Shown here piece by piece: positions 26,141-38,228 of a stretch of DNA of 38,360 nucleotides. Position 1 is the first letter of the stretch; the number at the start of each line of letters is the position of its first letter. The notes under the pieces were generated by a model, which was not told the origin of the DNA, ran no database searches, and was given only the letters and a program-made list of their open reading frames with translations. Made by a program: the position numbers and the translations under genes. This DNA comes from Gammaproteobacteria bacterium (GTDB lineage: Bacteria; Pseudomonadota; Gammaproteobacteria; Steroidobacterales; Steroidobacteraceae), in NCBI GenBank assembly GCA_028870355.1, contig JAGWPU010000113.1, forward strand, positions 1 through 38,360, in the 5' to 3' direction.

Positions 26141-27295
26141 TCAGGGCGCCGGTGGCGCGATGAACGGCAGCGGCGTCACCCGCGCGCGGAGCTTGCCGAG
26201 GCTCGGCACCTGCACGTCGAGCGTCGTCCCCTCGTTCCAATGCGACCGATCCAGCATGGCATAACCGATGCCCTCGCCGAACGCGGGCGAGACGGCGGCC
26301 GACGTGACTTCACCGACGCGTCGCTCCTCGGCGAACACGGGCCAGCCGACCTCGCAGGCCGGCAGCTGCGTCGATTCGATGAAGACGCCCATGATCCGCC
26401 GCGTGACCCCGCGCTCGCGGATCGCGGCGAGGGCGCCGCGGCCGAGGAAGTCGATGTCGCGATCCAGGTGCACGTATTTCTCGAGGCCGATCTCGAACGG
26501 GTTGTTGGCATTGTCGAAATCGTTCCCGTACGACAGCAGTCCGCCCTCGATCCTCTCGGTATTGTGGGGCGCGCCCGGGCCGACGTGGAGGTCTCGACCC
26601 GCCTCGAAGCACGCGTCCCACAGGCGCTCGCCGAGCGCCCAGTCGTTCACGTAGATCTCGAAGCCGCCCTGCTTGCTCCACCCCGAGCGCGCGACCACCA
26701 ATCGATGCCCCTGCCAGGGGAGGGTCGCGAAACGGAAGAAGCGGATGCTGCGGACCTCGTCGCCGAACACGCGGGCGACCAGTTCTTCGGCCTTCGGGCC
26801 CTGCACCGCGAGCGGCCAGACCGCGGGCTCGCGGCAGGCGACGTCGAGTCGCAGGCCCGCCGCGAGCCCCTTCGCCCACAGCAGCACGTCCGAATCGGCG
26901 ATCGACAGCCAGTAGTGCTCGTCCGAGAACTTGAGCAGCACCGGGTCGTTCACCATGCCCCCGTGCTCATCGACCAGGGGCACGTACAGGCACTGTCCGG
27001 GTACCGCCCGCGAGACGTCGCGGCAGGTCATCCGCTGGATGAGCGTCGCCGCATCGCGTCCCTGGATCTCGACCTGGCGCTCGCACCCGACGTCCCAGAC
27101 CTGGACATGGGTCTTCAGGTGCCGGTAGTCCTCGACGTCGCCGTTGAACACTTCCGGCAGCAGCATGTGGTTGTAGATCGAGAACACCCGGCAGCCCGCC
27201 GCCTCCACGCGCGCGGTGTACGGCGTGCGCCGCATGCGCCGCCCCGCCGCGAGCAGCGGAGCCGACGCCGATACGATGGTCGAGATCTCGTTCAT
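26141..27295 (-). CDS. DmdA-like tetrahydrofolate-dependent demethylase (GcvT family)
   Basis: A 384-residue GcvT-fold protein that reads much closer to dimethylsulfoniopropionate demethylase DmdA than to aminomethyltransferase. DmdA-like stretches include RRTPYTARVEAAG, YNHMLLP, HVQVWDVGCERQVEIQG, YWLSIADSDVLLWAKG, PLAVQGPKA, ARSGWSKQGGFEIYV and ERIEGGLLSYGNDFDN. DmdA moves a methyl group from DMSP to tetrahydrofolate, leaving methylmercaptopropionate. Distant DmdA homologues act on other methylated compounds, so DMSP is a hypothesis. The start ATG has GGAGG 9 nt upstream. The upstream gene is a Cys/Met-type PLP enzyme, which also points to a methylated sulfur or amino compound. No dedicated DMSP transporter or DmdB/C/D set is present in this cassette. 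Confidence 0.75.
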   Translation of the reverse strand: MNEISTIVSASAPLLAAGRRMRRTPYTARVEAAGCRVFSIYNHMLLPEVFNGDVEDYRHLKTHVQVWDVGCERQVEIQGRDAATLIQRMTCRDVSRAVPGQCLYVPLVDEHGGMVNDPVLLKFSDEHYWLSIADSDVLLWAKGLAAGLRLDVACREPAVWPLAVQGPKAEELVARVFGDEVRSIRFFRFATLPWQGHRLVVARSGWSKQGGFEIYVNDWALGERLWDACFEAGRDLHVGPGAPHNTERIEGGLLSYGNDFDNANNPFEIGLEKYVHLDRDIDFLGRGALAAIRERGVTRRIMGVFIESTQLPACEVGWPVFAEERRVGEVTSAAVSPAFGEGIGYAMLDRSHWNEGTTLDVQVPSLGKLRARVTPLPFIAPPAP

Positions 27296-27341
27296 GGGGT
27301 TCGTCCTCCGATGAGCCCGACCCACGCGATCGCGCGGGTCG

Positions 27342-29171
27342 TCATTCCAGCATCTGCGCCATTCTAGGCTTCGCCGCGACGTAGCGCCGGTGCACGTCGA
27401 GGTAGGTCGACTCGTAGAGCGCGTCGACCGCCGCCGGCGACGGAAAGTCGCGAGTGAAGCCCGGCACGACGGGCTCGAACGCGAGCTCCGCCGATCGCAT
27501 CAGGTGCGCGAGCAGCACGCGCGGGTCCTCGTTCCCGACCGCGATCCGGATCGTCGTGCGGGTGATCCCCGCATCCGCGAGCGCCGCGTCGGACAGTTCC
27601 GAGTGACTCGTGAGGGCCGGGCACAGCACGACCGAGTTCGTCTGCCCGAGGCTCACCTGCAGCCCGAACACCGGCTCGAGCAGGTCGAAGAACGCCTTGA
27701 ACGCGTCGATCGGGATCCGCTCCTCGCCGCGCTTCGGCTCGAAGTCGATCGTGAACAGCGGTGCCGGCAGTCCGAGGAACAGGTTCTCGCGGCGCAGACG
27801 CGCGTTCGGATGCCCCTCGACGGCGGAGCAGTTCACGCGGATCCGCGGATGCGCGGCGAGCGCGTTCGCGAGCACGATCGTGGTGATGCACTTCGCCAGC
27901 ATCCGCAGTTCGAGGGTGCGCATTCCGTTGATCACCTCGTACGCCTTGTCGGCGTCGAGGAACGCGCCCTTGATGTAGTAGACGTTCCAGAACAGCGTCT
28001 CGTCCCAGCGCACCGTCTCGGTCTGCCCGCTGGCGCGCTGCACGGTCACGCTCGCGCCCTTCGGCAGGAACATGTCCTCGTTGCGCCCGATCACCACGCC
28101 GGCGGTCGTCGCACCGTACCCCGCGAGATCCTTCGTGTACGAGTGGATCACGAAATCCGGGCGCTCCGCGACGGCGTCGCGCCGCAAGGTCGGCTGCAGG
28201 AAGGGCGTGCCCACGGTCGCATCGCAGATCACCGTATGCCCGCGCGCGTGCGCGAGACGGCAGATGCCCGGGACGTCGAGCACGTAGCCGTGCGGATTGC
28301 AGGGGCTCTCCAGGTACACGTAGATGCGGCGGCCCGCCCCGATCCGCTCGGCGCAGCGCGTGCGCACCTCGTCGAGGGCCCGTTCGACGTCCGCGGCTTC
28401 GTAGCCGTCGAACCAATGGATCGCGACGTCGAGATTCCCGCGCTTGCCGTACCAGTCGTGGAGCAGCTGATACGCGCCCCCATAGATGTTGCGGCTGGCG
28501 ACGATCACGTCCTGGTAGCCGACGAGGTGCGACAGGGTCGCGTCGATCGCCGCCATCCCGGAGTTGAAATTCCACGCGAGGTACTCGTTCGCCAGCGGCC
28601 CGGCCTCCACGTCCACGATGTGGTTCGCGAGGCTGATCGAGGTCGGATTCAGCAGCCGCGAGTAGATCTCGTGCAGGAACTCCTTGCCCTTGAACGCATC
28701 CTCGACCCACTCCATGCACGCGTAGATGTAGGTCGCGGTGCGGGTGATCACCGGGGTCGCCGAGAAGATCGCGGTCACGTTGTCGAAGATCGGATAGGGA
28801 CCGCGGCCGGCATCCGGCTGCGCGTGGCCGACCAGCGACTGGTAGGTCTTGCGCATCGGCGACTGGAGATTGTCGAGCACCTTCGCGAGCTGAAAGCACG
28901 CGAACCGCTTCGCATTGAACCACGCGATCCGGTCCTTGCGGTCGAGCTGCGCGAGCTGCCGCGCGGTGATGTCGATCAGTTCGTGCGTCGCGACGTTCGC
29001 CGCGTACAGGCTCTCGGTCAGCGCACCGAGTGCGCGGCCATGGTCGCTCGCGGGATCGATTCCGAAGTGCCCGAGCTGTTCGGCGACGAGTTCGCCCGCC
29101 GTCTTCGCGTGGGTGGAGTTGCGGCGCGGGCTGAGCTCGCGCATCGGGTGGATCGCTGGCGTGTCGTTCAT
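27342..29171 (-). CDS. Extended Cys/Met-metabolism PLP-dependent enzyme
   Basis: A 609-residue fold-type I PLP enzyme related to cystathionine gamma-synthase, methionine gamma-lyase and O-acetylhomoserine sulfhydrylase. The PLP-binding lysine is Lys347 in SYTKDLAGYG, with Asp317 in ICDAT, ESPCNPHG (288-295) and NFNSGMAAID (201-210). The common family length is about 400 residues. Here roughly 130 residues precede the usual start and there is extra sequence near the C-terminus. The ATG at 29171 has GGAGG just upstream. A C-S lyase or gamma-replacement activity on a methionine-like substrate fits the DmdA-like neighbour, but the reaction is not established. The divergent Lrp/AsnC regulator 112 nt away is the likely controller. 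Confidence 0.75.
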   Translation of the reverse strand: MNDTPAIHPMRELSPRRNSTHAKTAGELVAEQLGHFGIDPASDHGRALGALTESLYAANVATHELIDITARQLAQLDRKDRIAWFNAKRFACFQLAKVLDNLQSPMRKTYQSLVGHAQPDAGRGPYPIFDNVTAIFSATPVITRTATYIYACMEWVEDAFKGKEFLHEIYSRLLNPTSISLANHIVDVEAGPLANEYLAWNFNSGMAAIDATLSHLVGYQDVIVASRNIYGGAYQLLHDWYGKRGNLDVAIHWFDGYEAADVERALDEVRTRCAERIGAGRRIYVYLESPCNPHGYVLDVPGICRLAHARGHTVICDATVGTPFLQPTLRRDAVAERPDFVIHSYTKDLAGYGATTAGVVIGRNEDMFLPKGASVTVQRASGQTETVRWDETLFWNVYYIKGAFLDADKAYEVINGMRTLELRMLAKCITTIVLANALAAHPRIRVNCSAVEGHPNARLRRENLFLGLPAPLFTIDFEPKRGEERIPIDAFKAFFDLLEPVFGLQVSLGQTNSVVLCPALTSHSELSDAALADAGITRTTIRIAVGNEDPRVLLAHLMRSAELAFEPVVPGFTRDFPSPAAVDALYESTYLDVHRRYVAAKPRMAQMLE

Positions 29172-29213
29172 CGTGCCTCCCTGGTCGGTTCGCAGAGGCT
29201 ACGCTCGACCGGC

Positions 29214-29228
29214 TGGCAAGTGCTGCCA
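29214..29228. promoter_or_regulatory. Palindrome TGGCA-N5-TGCCA upstream of the PLP gene
   Basis: A perfect 5-5-5 inverted repeat sits 43 nt before the PLP enzyme start in the divergent intergenic region. It has the size of a dimeric regulator half-site pair. The binding protein is unknown; the adjacent Lrp/AsnC protein is the nearest candidate. Confidence 0.35.
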
Positions 29229-29239
29229 AAGATTCGTCG

Positions 29240-29255
29240 AATATGGATTAATATT
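29240..29255. promoter_or_regulatory. AT-rich inverted repeat AATAT-N6-ATATT between PLP gene and Lrp regulator
   Basis: AATAT and ATATT separated by six A/T/G bases form an AT-rich dyad in otherwise GC-rich DNA, 28 nt before the regulator's GTG. AT-rich imperfect dyads of about 15 bp are typical Lrp/AsnC sites. The stretch also supplies the only plausible -10 elements for both divergent genes. Confidence 0.4.
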
Positions 29256-29283
29256 GGTCGATTTCACTACTGGAGGGCCCATC

Positions 29284-32702
<3,419 letters not shown>

Positions 32703-32709
<7 letters not shown>

Positions 32710-34040
32710 AGAGGCGCGCCGCTCGCGCGGCAAGGAACATCTCCGCGGATCAGGCGGCTGCGCTGGTCGAGTCGAATACCTGGCTGGACTACGGCGTGTC
32801 GACCTGCCAGCCGGATGCGTTCGATCGCGCGCTCGCGCGGCGGGTCGGCGAGCTGCACGACGTGAAGATCCGCTCCTGCCTGACCACGAAGCCGCGGGCG
32901 GTGCTCGAGGCCGACCCGCAAGGGCGGCACCTGCACTGGTTCAGCTGGCACTTCTCGGGCTACGATCGCCGGCAACACGATGCCGGACGCTGCAATTACC
33001 TGCCGCTGAACCTCGGCGAAGTGCCGGACTACTACCGGCGCTTCCTCGATCCGGTCGACCTCGTCGTGCTGAAGACCTGCCCGAAGGACGAGAACGGGTA
33101 CTACAACTTCAGTGTCTCGAACATGTGGCATCGCGCGCTGATCGAGCGGGCGCGCCGGGTGATCGTCGAGACCGCGAGCACCCTTCCCTACGTGTACGGC
33201 GAGTACAACGCGGTGCACGAGTCGGAGGTCGATTTCGTGATCGACGGCGACAGCGAACCGCACGCGGAACTGCCGAACCCGCCGCCGAGCCCGATCGACC
33301 GGGCGGTCGCGGGGCGGATCGCCGCCGAAGTCGATGACGGCGCCTGCATCCAGGTCGGCATCGGCGGCATGCCGAACGCGGTCTGCACGCTGCTCGCCGA
33401 CAGCGGCGTCCGCGACCTCGGCGTGCACACCGAGATGCTCACCGACGGGATCCTCGCGCTGGTTCGCGCCGGACGGGTCACCGGGGCGCGCAAGACGCTC
33501 GATCCCGGCCGCATCGTGTTCACGTTCGCGCTCGGTTCGCGGGACCTGTACGCGACGGTCGATCGGAACCCGGACATGTGGTGCTGTCCGGTCGACTACA
33601 CGAACCTGCCGCACCTGATCATGCGCAACGATCGGGTCGTGTCGATCAACAACACCACCCAGGTCGACCTGCAGGGCCAGGCCGCATCGGAGTCGGACGG
33701 ACACCGGCACATCAGCGGCACCGGCGGGCAGCTGCAGTTCGTTCGGGGCGCTTATGCGTCGAACGGCGGCAAGTCGTTCATCTGCCTCGCGGCGACCTAT
33801 GACAAGCACGGCGAGCGGCGCAGCCGCATCGTGCTCAACCTGACGCCGGGAAACGTCGTCACGACGCCGCGCTCGGACGTGATGTACGTCGTGACCGAAT
33901 ACGGGATCGTGAACCTGAAGGGCCGGTCGGTCGCGGAGCGCGCCCGCGGGATGATCTCGCTCGCGCATCCGGACTTTCGCGAGGGGCTCGAGCGCCAGGC
34001 GTACGAGCATCGACTGATTCCGCGCGGAGTGCGCTTCTGA
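32703..34040 (+). CDS. Acetyl-CoA hydrolase/transferase-family CoA transferase
   Basis: A 445-residue family I-type CoA transferase resembling 4-hydroxybutyrate and butyryl-CoA:acetate CoA transferases. The glutamate that forms the acyl-glutamyl anhydride is Glu244 in GVHTEMLTDG. The C-terminal part has GGQLQFVRGA, NLTPGNVVTTPRSDV and YVVTEYGIVNLKGRS, and the N-terminal GVSTCQPDAF fits the family's entry loop. It would exchange CoA between a short acyl-CoA and acetate or a related acid. The ATG at 32703 lies inside the end of the SDR remnant frame and lacks a strong Shine-Dalgarno. It leads the plus-strand set of CoA transferase, crotonase, RidA-like, reductase and ThDP enzyme. Confidence 0.83.
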
Positions 34041-34082
34041 GCACGGCGGCCGCGCGACCCTGCTCCGGCCGAGGAGGACGAA

Positions 34083-34871
34083 GTGAACGAACACGATCAG
34101 GAACCCCCGGTACTCGCGAGCCTGCGCGACGGGGTCGCGACGTTGCGGCTGAACCGGCCGCAGCAGTTGAACGCGTTGTCGGATGCGATGCTCGAGGGCC
34201 TGCAACGCGAACTCGACCGCCTCGCCGGGGATCGATCGGTGCGCTGCGTCGTGCTCGCGGCGAACGGCCGCGCGTTCTCCGCCGGCCACGATCTCGGCGA
34301 GATGCGCCGCCTGCAGGGCGCCGAGCCGTGTCGTGCGCTGTTCGCGCGCTGCAGCCGCGTGATGCTGAGCCTGCGCGCGCTGCCCGTGCCGGTGATCGCA
34401 CGGGTGCAGGGTGTCGCGACGGCCGCGGGCTGCCAGCTGGTCGGGAGCTGCGATCTGGCGATCGCCGCCGACACGGCGCGCTTCGCGGTCTCCGGGATCA
34501 ACGTCGGTCTGTTCTGCTCGACGCCGTCGGTCGCGCTGTCGCGCAACGTCGCGACCAAGCGCGCGTTCGACCTCCTGGTCACCGGACGGTTCATCGACGC
34601 GGCGACGGCGTGCGCGTGGGGATTGATCAACGAATCGGTTCCGGCCGAGGCACTCGATGCGGCCGTCGAGCGCAAGGTCGGCGAGATCGTCGCGAAGAGT
34701 CCGGCCGCGATCCGCCACGGCAAGGCGATGTTCTATCGGCAGCTCGCGATGCCGCTCCCCGAGGCCTATGAGTTCGCCGGCGAGGTCATGGCGCGCAACA
34801 TGCTGGAAGCCGACGTGGCCGAGGGGATCGACGCCTTCCTCGAACGGCGCTCACCGGTGTGGGCGACGTGA
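34083..34871 (+). CDS. ECHDC3-like crotonase-family protein lacking catalytic glutamates
   Basis: A 262-residue crotonase-fold protein. The oxyanion-hole motif FSAGHDLGEM (65-74) and GVATAAGCQLVGSCDLA (110-126) are as in the ECHDC3 group, as are NVGLFCSTPSVALSR and the ending AFLERRSPVW. The two glutamates that activate water in hydratases (GGGxE and PE motifs) are Gln118 and Gly138. Hydration of enoyl-CoA is therefore unlikely, and an isomerase, thioesterase or binding role is possible. GTG start with a GAGGAGG Shine-Dalgarno. RidA-like gene starts 7 nt later, so the two are coupled. Confidence 0.8.
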   Translation: MNEHDQEPPVLASLRDGVATLRLNRPQQLNALSDAMLEGLQRELDRLAGDRSVRCVVLAANGRAFSAGHDLGEMRRLQGAEPCRALFARCSRVMLSLRALPVPVIARVQGVATAAGCQLVGSCDLAIAADTARFAVSGINVGLFCSTPSVALSRNVATKRAFDLLVTGRFIDAATACAWGLINESVPAEALDAAVERKVGEIVAKSPAAIRHGKAMFYRQLAMPLPEAYEFAGEVMARNMLEADVAEGIDAFLERRSPVWAT

Positions 34872-34878
34872 GGTCGCG

Positions 34879-35286
34879 ATGAGCCGTACCCGCATCGACA
34901 CCGGGTCCTCGTTCGAGGCCGAGATCGGTTACAGCCGCGCGGTCGTGCAGGGCGAGTGGATCTTCGTCTCCGGCACGACCGGCTTCGACTATTCGACGAT
35001 GACGATCGCCGAGGGCCTCGAGGAACAGACCGAGCAGTGTTTCCGGAACATCGAAGCGACCCTGCGGCGCGCCGGCGCGACGCTCGCCGACGTCGTCCGG
35101 GTCACCTACATCCTGCCGAACGGCGGTGAATTCCGACGCTGCTGGCCGATCCTGCGCCGCTATCTCGGCGAGGTCCGTCCCGCGGCGACGATGATCTGCG
35201 CGGGTCTTGCGGACCCGCGGATGCAGATCGAGATCGAGGTGACCGCACTGCGGCAGCCGCGTGCACGGACGACGCCCTCGGAGTGA
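34879..35286 (+). CDS. RidA/YjgF-family protein (non-archetypal)
   Basis: A 135-residue Rid-family protein, recognisable from VVQGEWIFVSGTTG, EEQTEQCFRNIEATLRRAGATLADVVRVTYIL and QIEIEVTAL. Archetypal RidA deaminates reactive enamines and imines using an arginine in the PARS motif. Here that segment reads RPAAT, with Ala103 in place of the arginine, which places it among the Rid groups without proven deaminase activity. It starts 7 nt after the crotonase stop. Its presence with a mu-crystallin-family imine reductase hints at an imine/enamine intermediate. Confidence 0.85.
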   Translation: MSRTRIDTGSSFEAEIGYSRAVVQGEWIFVSGTTGFDYSTMTIAEGLEEQTEQCFRNIEATLRRAGATLADVVRVTYILPNGGEFRRCWPILRRYLGEVRPAATMICAGLADPRMQIEIEVTALRQPRARTTPSE

Positions 35287-35334
35287 ATTCGGCGATGGCT
35301 TGCCGAGCGGTTTCTCCGGCTTCATGATGCGTCG

Positions 35335-35544
35335 ATGAGAATCGCGAAGCCCATTCTGATGGTCACGACGCCGGTCGGCCTGATCGGCGGCTTTCACGAG
35401 GCGTATCAGCTTGCGGGCAACCTGGTCTGGCTGATGGCCGCGATGGTGTCGGTGCTGACGGCTTTCGTCGTGTTCCTGGTCCGGATCGCGCGCCGCGAGC
35501 AGGCCGCGGCCGCGCGCGGCGGGGGCGACCGCGCGACACGGTAG
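35335..35544 (+). CDS. Small hypothetical membrane protein
   Basis: A 69-residue frame encoding one or two hydrophobic segments (about residues 6-20 and 25-50, LVWLMAAMVSVLTAFVVFLV) followed by an Arg-rich tail, so it would be an inner-membrane protein with a cytoplasmic basic end. No family is recognised. It lies between the RidA-like and reductase genes, in the same direction, and no other frame here is better. No Shine-Dalgarno is obvious, so expression is uncertain. Confidence 0.45.
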   Translation: MRIAKPILMVTTPVGLIGGFHEAYQLAGNLVWLMAAMVSVLTAFVVFLVRIARREQAAAARGGGDRATR

Positions 35545-35565
35545 CGCGGCCCGCGCTCCGGCCGC

Positions 35566-36528
35566 ATGCGTTCCATCGACGCCGCGACGCTCGCCTCGCT
35601 CCTCGACCGCCGCGCGCTGATCGACGCGCTCGATCGGGCGTTCGCGGCCGGCGCCGAGGTGCCGCCGCGCATCCATCACGAGACCGGCGGGGCAGGCCGA
35701 CCGGGCACCCTGTTGATCATGCCGGCGTGGTCGGCGTCGTCGCTCGGCGTGAAGCTCGTGACCGTGCACCGGGACAACGCGGCCCGTGGCGAGCCGGCGG
35801 TGCATGCGACCTATGCGCTGTTCGACGCGACGACCGGCGCGCCGCGGGCGGTGATCGACGGCACCGAGCTCACCCGGCGCCGCACCGCGGCGGTGTCCGC
35901 GCTCGCGGCCCGGTATCTGGCGCCGCCCGGCGCCGAGCGCTTGCTGATGGTCGGTACCGGCAGTCTCGCGACCCACGTGATCGAGAGCCACGCGCTGGTG
36001 CGGCCGATTCGCGCGGTGCGGATCTGGGGACGCCGGCGGGAGCGCGCCGCCGCGATCGCGGATCGCCTCGCCGGGCGCGGATTCGAGGTCGCCGTGGCCG
36101 AGGATCTCGCCGCCGCGGTCGCGTGGGCGGACATCGTCAGCTGCGCGACGCTCGCGACCGAACCCGTGGTGCGCGGCGCGTGGCTGCGCCCCGGGCAACA
36201 CGTCGACCTGATCGGCGCCTACACGCCGCAGATGCGCGAGATCGACGACGAGGGCTTGCGGCGCGCGCGGATCTACGTCGACACGCGGGCGGGCGCGCTC
36301 GCCGAGAGCGGCGAACTCGTGCAGGCGATCGCCGCCGGCGTGATCGCTCCCGCGGACCTCGCCGGGGAGCTTGCGGACCTCGCTCGCGGCCGGGTGGCCG
36401 CGCGGCGCGATGCGCAGGAGATCACCGTGTTCAAGAGCGTCGGCACGGCGCTCGCCGATCTCGCCGCGGCCGAGCTCGCGATCGCGGCGAGCGACGCGCG
36501 TGCCCGCGGCGACGAGGGGCGAGCATGA
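35566..36528 (+). CDS. Ornithine cyclodeaminase/mu-crystallin-family imine reductase or dehydrogenase
   Basis: A 320-residue NAD(P)-dependent protein of the ornithine cyclodeaminase/mu-crystallin family. It shows GVKLVTVHRDN, TELTRRRTAAVSALAARYLA, the dinucleotide-binding GTGSLATH (about 131-138), GAYTPQMREID and FKSVGTALADLAAA. True ornithine cyclodeaminases carry a DCPGKTEL-like motif where this protein has YTPQMREID, so a ketimine/pyrroline-carboxylate reductase, amino-acid dehydrogenase or related role is more likely. Its stop overlaps the ThDP-enzyme start (ATGA). With the RidA-like protein it suggests handling of an imino or 2-oxo acid. Confidence 0.83.
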   Translation: MRSIDAATLASLLDRRALIDALDRAFAAGAEVPPRIHHETGGAGRPGTLLIMPAWSASSLGVKLVTVHRDNAARGEPAVHATYALFDATTGAPRAVIDGTELTRRRTAAVSALAARYLAPPGAERLLMVGTGSLATHVIESHALVRPIRAVRIWGRRRERAAAIADRLAGRGFEVAVAEDLAAAVAWADIVSCATLATEPVVRGAWLRPGQHVDLIGAYTPQMREIDDEGLRRARIYVDTRAGALAESGELVQAIAAGVIAPADLAGELADLARGRVAARRDAQEITVFKSVGTALADLAAAELAIAASDARARGDEGRA

Positions 36529-38171
36529 TCCAGGGCGCGGAATTGCTGGTCGCAGCGTTGCACAACGAGGGCGTGGAGCGCATCTACGGACTGCCCGGCG
36601 AGGAAAACCTCGACGTGGTGGAGGCGCTGCGGCGCTCGCCGATCGAGCTCGTACTGACCCGGCACGAACAGGCCGCCGCGTTCATGGCCGCGACCTACGG
36701 ACGCCTGACGGGCAAGGCGGGCGTGTGCCTGACGACGCTCGGACCCGGCGCGCTGAACCTCGCGACCGGCGCCGCGTACGCGCTGCTCGGCGCGATGCCG
36801 ATGGTGATGATCACCGGACAGAAGGGGGTGCTCTCGTCCCGGCAGGCGCGCTTCCAGGTCGTCGACGTCGTCGGTGCGATGAAACCGCTGACGAAGCTCG
36901 CGCGGCAGATCGTCTCGCCGGCGACGATCCCGACGCTGGTGCGCGAAGCGTTCCGGGTCGCCGAGGAAGAACGTCCGGGGCCCGTGCACCTGGAGCTCCC
37001 GGAGGACATCGCCGGGGCCGAGTGCGACGCGCCGCCGCTGATCCCGCCGCACCCGGTCGAGCTGCCGATCGCGAGCGCGGACGCGCTCGATCGGGCGGCG
37101 CGACTGATCCAGCAGGCCGCGCGACCGCTGGTGATGCTCGGCGCCGCCGCATCGCGCCCGCGCTCGACCGCGGATCTCGCGAAGTTCGTGATCCGCACGC
37201 GGATCCCGTACTTCACGACGCAGATGGGCAAGGGCACCGTCCCCGGCGGCACCGACCTGTACCTCGGCACCGCGGCGCTGTCGGAGCGCGACTACGTGCA
37301 CGAAGCGATCGAGCGGGCCGACCTCATCGTCACGATCGGCCACGACACGGTCGAGAAGCCGCCGTTCATCATGGGGCCGAACGGCCCGCAGGTCGTGCAC
37401 GTCGGCTATCAGCCCGCGACCGTCGAACAGGTGTACTTCCCGCAGGCCGAAGTCGTCGGCGACCTCGGCCCGTCGTTGCGGCTGCTCGCGGACCGCCTCG
37501 AGGGCCGGTTGCCGAACGCCGGCGCGCTGTTGCCGATGCGCGAGCGGATCCTCGCGCGCCTCGCCGAGCGTGCGACGGAGCCGCGCTTCACGCCGCAGCG
37601 CCTGGTGCACGACGTGCGGCAGGTGATGCCGCCGGACGGCATCGTCGCGCTCGACAATGGGATGTACAAGATCTGGTTCGCGCGCAACTACCGTACGCGG
37701 GTCGCGAATACGCTGCTGCTGGACAACGCGCTCGCGACGATGGGCGCGGGCCTGCCGTCGGCGATCGCCGCCGCGCAGCTCCACCCGGGGCGACGCGTGC
37801 TCGCGGTCTGCGGCGACGGCGGCTTCCTGATGAACAGCCAGGAGCTCGAGACCGCGGTCCGGCTGCGGCTGAATCTCGTGGTTCTCGTGATCGACGACGG
37901 CGCCTACGGGATGATCCGCTGGAAACAGGCGGTGGACGGATTCGCGGACTTCGGGATGACTTTCGGCAATCCCGATTTCGTGCGCTATGCCGAGGCGTAC
38001 GGTGCGCGGGGCACGCGCGTCGGCGCGGTCGACGAACTCGCCCCGACGCTGGAAAGAGCGTTCCGCGACGGCGGCGTGCAGCTGGTCGCGGTGCCGATCG
38101 ACTACTCGGAGAACACGCGGGTGTTGATCGAGGAGTTGCGCGAGCGGCTGCCCCGCGAGTGGGGCCGGTGA
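36525..38171 (+). CDS. Acetolactate-synthase-like ThDP-dependent enzyme
   Basis: A 548-residue thiamine-diphosphate enzyme with the three domains of the acetolactate synthase/benzoylformate decarboxylase family. The cofactor-activating glutamate is Glu48 in TRHEQAAAFMA. The Mg-ThDP motif GDGGFLMNSQELETA through NLVVLVIDDGAYG lies in the C-terminal domain. GLPGEENLD and GPGALNLATG are typical of the N-terminal domain. The FQExD motif common in acetolactate synthases reads FQVVD, so biosynthetic IlvB function is doubtful, and no small regulatory subunit gene follows. Start overlaps the reductase stop by four bases. It probably decarboxylates or ligates a 2-oxo acid produced by the operon. Confidence 0.85.
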   Translation: MIQGAELLVAALHNEGVERIYGLPGEENLDVVEALRRSPIELVLTRHEQAAAFMAATYGRLTGKAGVCLTTLGPGALNLATGAAYALLGAMPMVMITGQKGVLSSRQARFQVVDVVGAMKPLTKLARQIVSPATIPTLVREAFRVAEEERPGPVHLELPEDIAGAECDAPPLIPPHPVELPIASADALDRAARLIQQAARPLVMLGAAASRPRSTADLAKFVIRTRIPYFTTQMGKGTVPGGTDLYLGTAALSERDYVHEAIERADLIVTIGHDTVEKPPFIMGPNGPQVVHVGYQPATVEQVYFPQAEVVGDLGPSLRLLADRLEGRLPNAGALLPMRERILARLAERATEPRFTPQRLVHDVRQVMPPDGIVALDNGMYKIWFARNYRTRVANTLLLDNALATMGAGLPSAIAAAQLHPGRRVLAVCGDGGFLMNSQELETAVRLRLNLVVLVIDDGAYGMIRWKQAVDGFADFGMTFGNPDFVRYAEAYGARGTRVGAVDELAPTLERAFRDGGVQLVAVPIDYSENTRVLIEELRERLPREWGR

Positions 38172-38228
38172 GCGGTGGTGTATCATTCGCGAGCGATCCA
38201 TCGATCGAAATCAAAGGAGTGACCGGCC

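Noticed and set aside
28231-28240. ACCGTATGCC, a one-mismatch version of the candidate operator in reverse orientation
   Set aside because: It lies inside the PLP enzyme coding sequence and away from any promoter; it shows that near-matches occur by chance and is not counted as a site.
29214-29232. Minus-strand TTGGCAGCACTTGCC as a sigma54 promoter for the PLP gene
   Set aside because: GG and GC are separated by 8 bases instead of the required 10, so it does not fit the -24/-12 spacing; the palindrome explains the pattern better.
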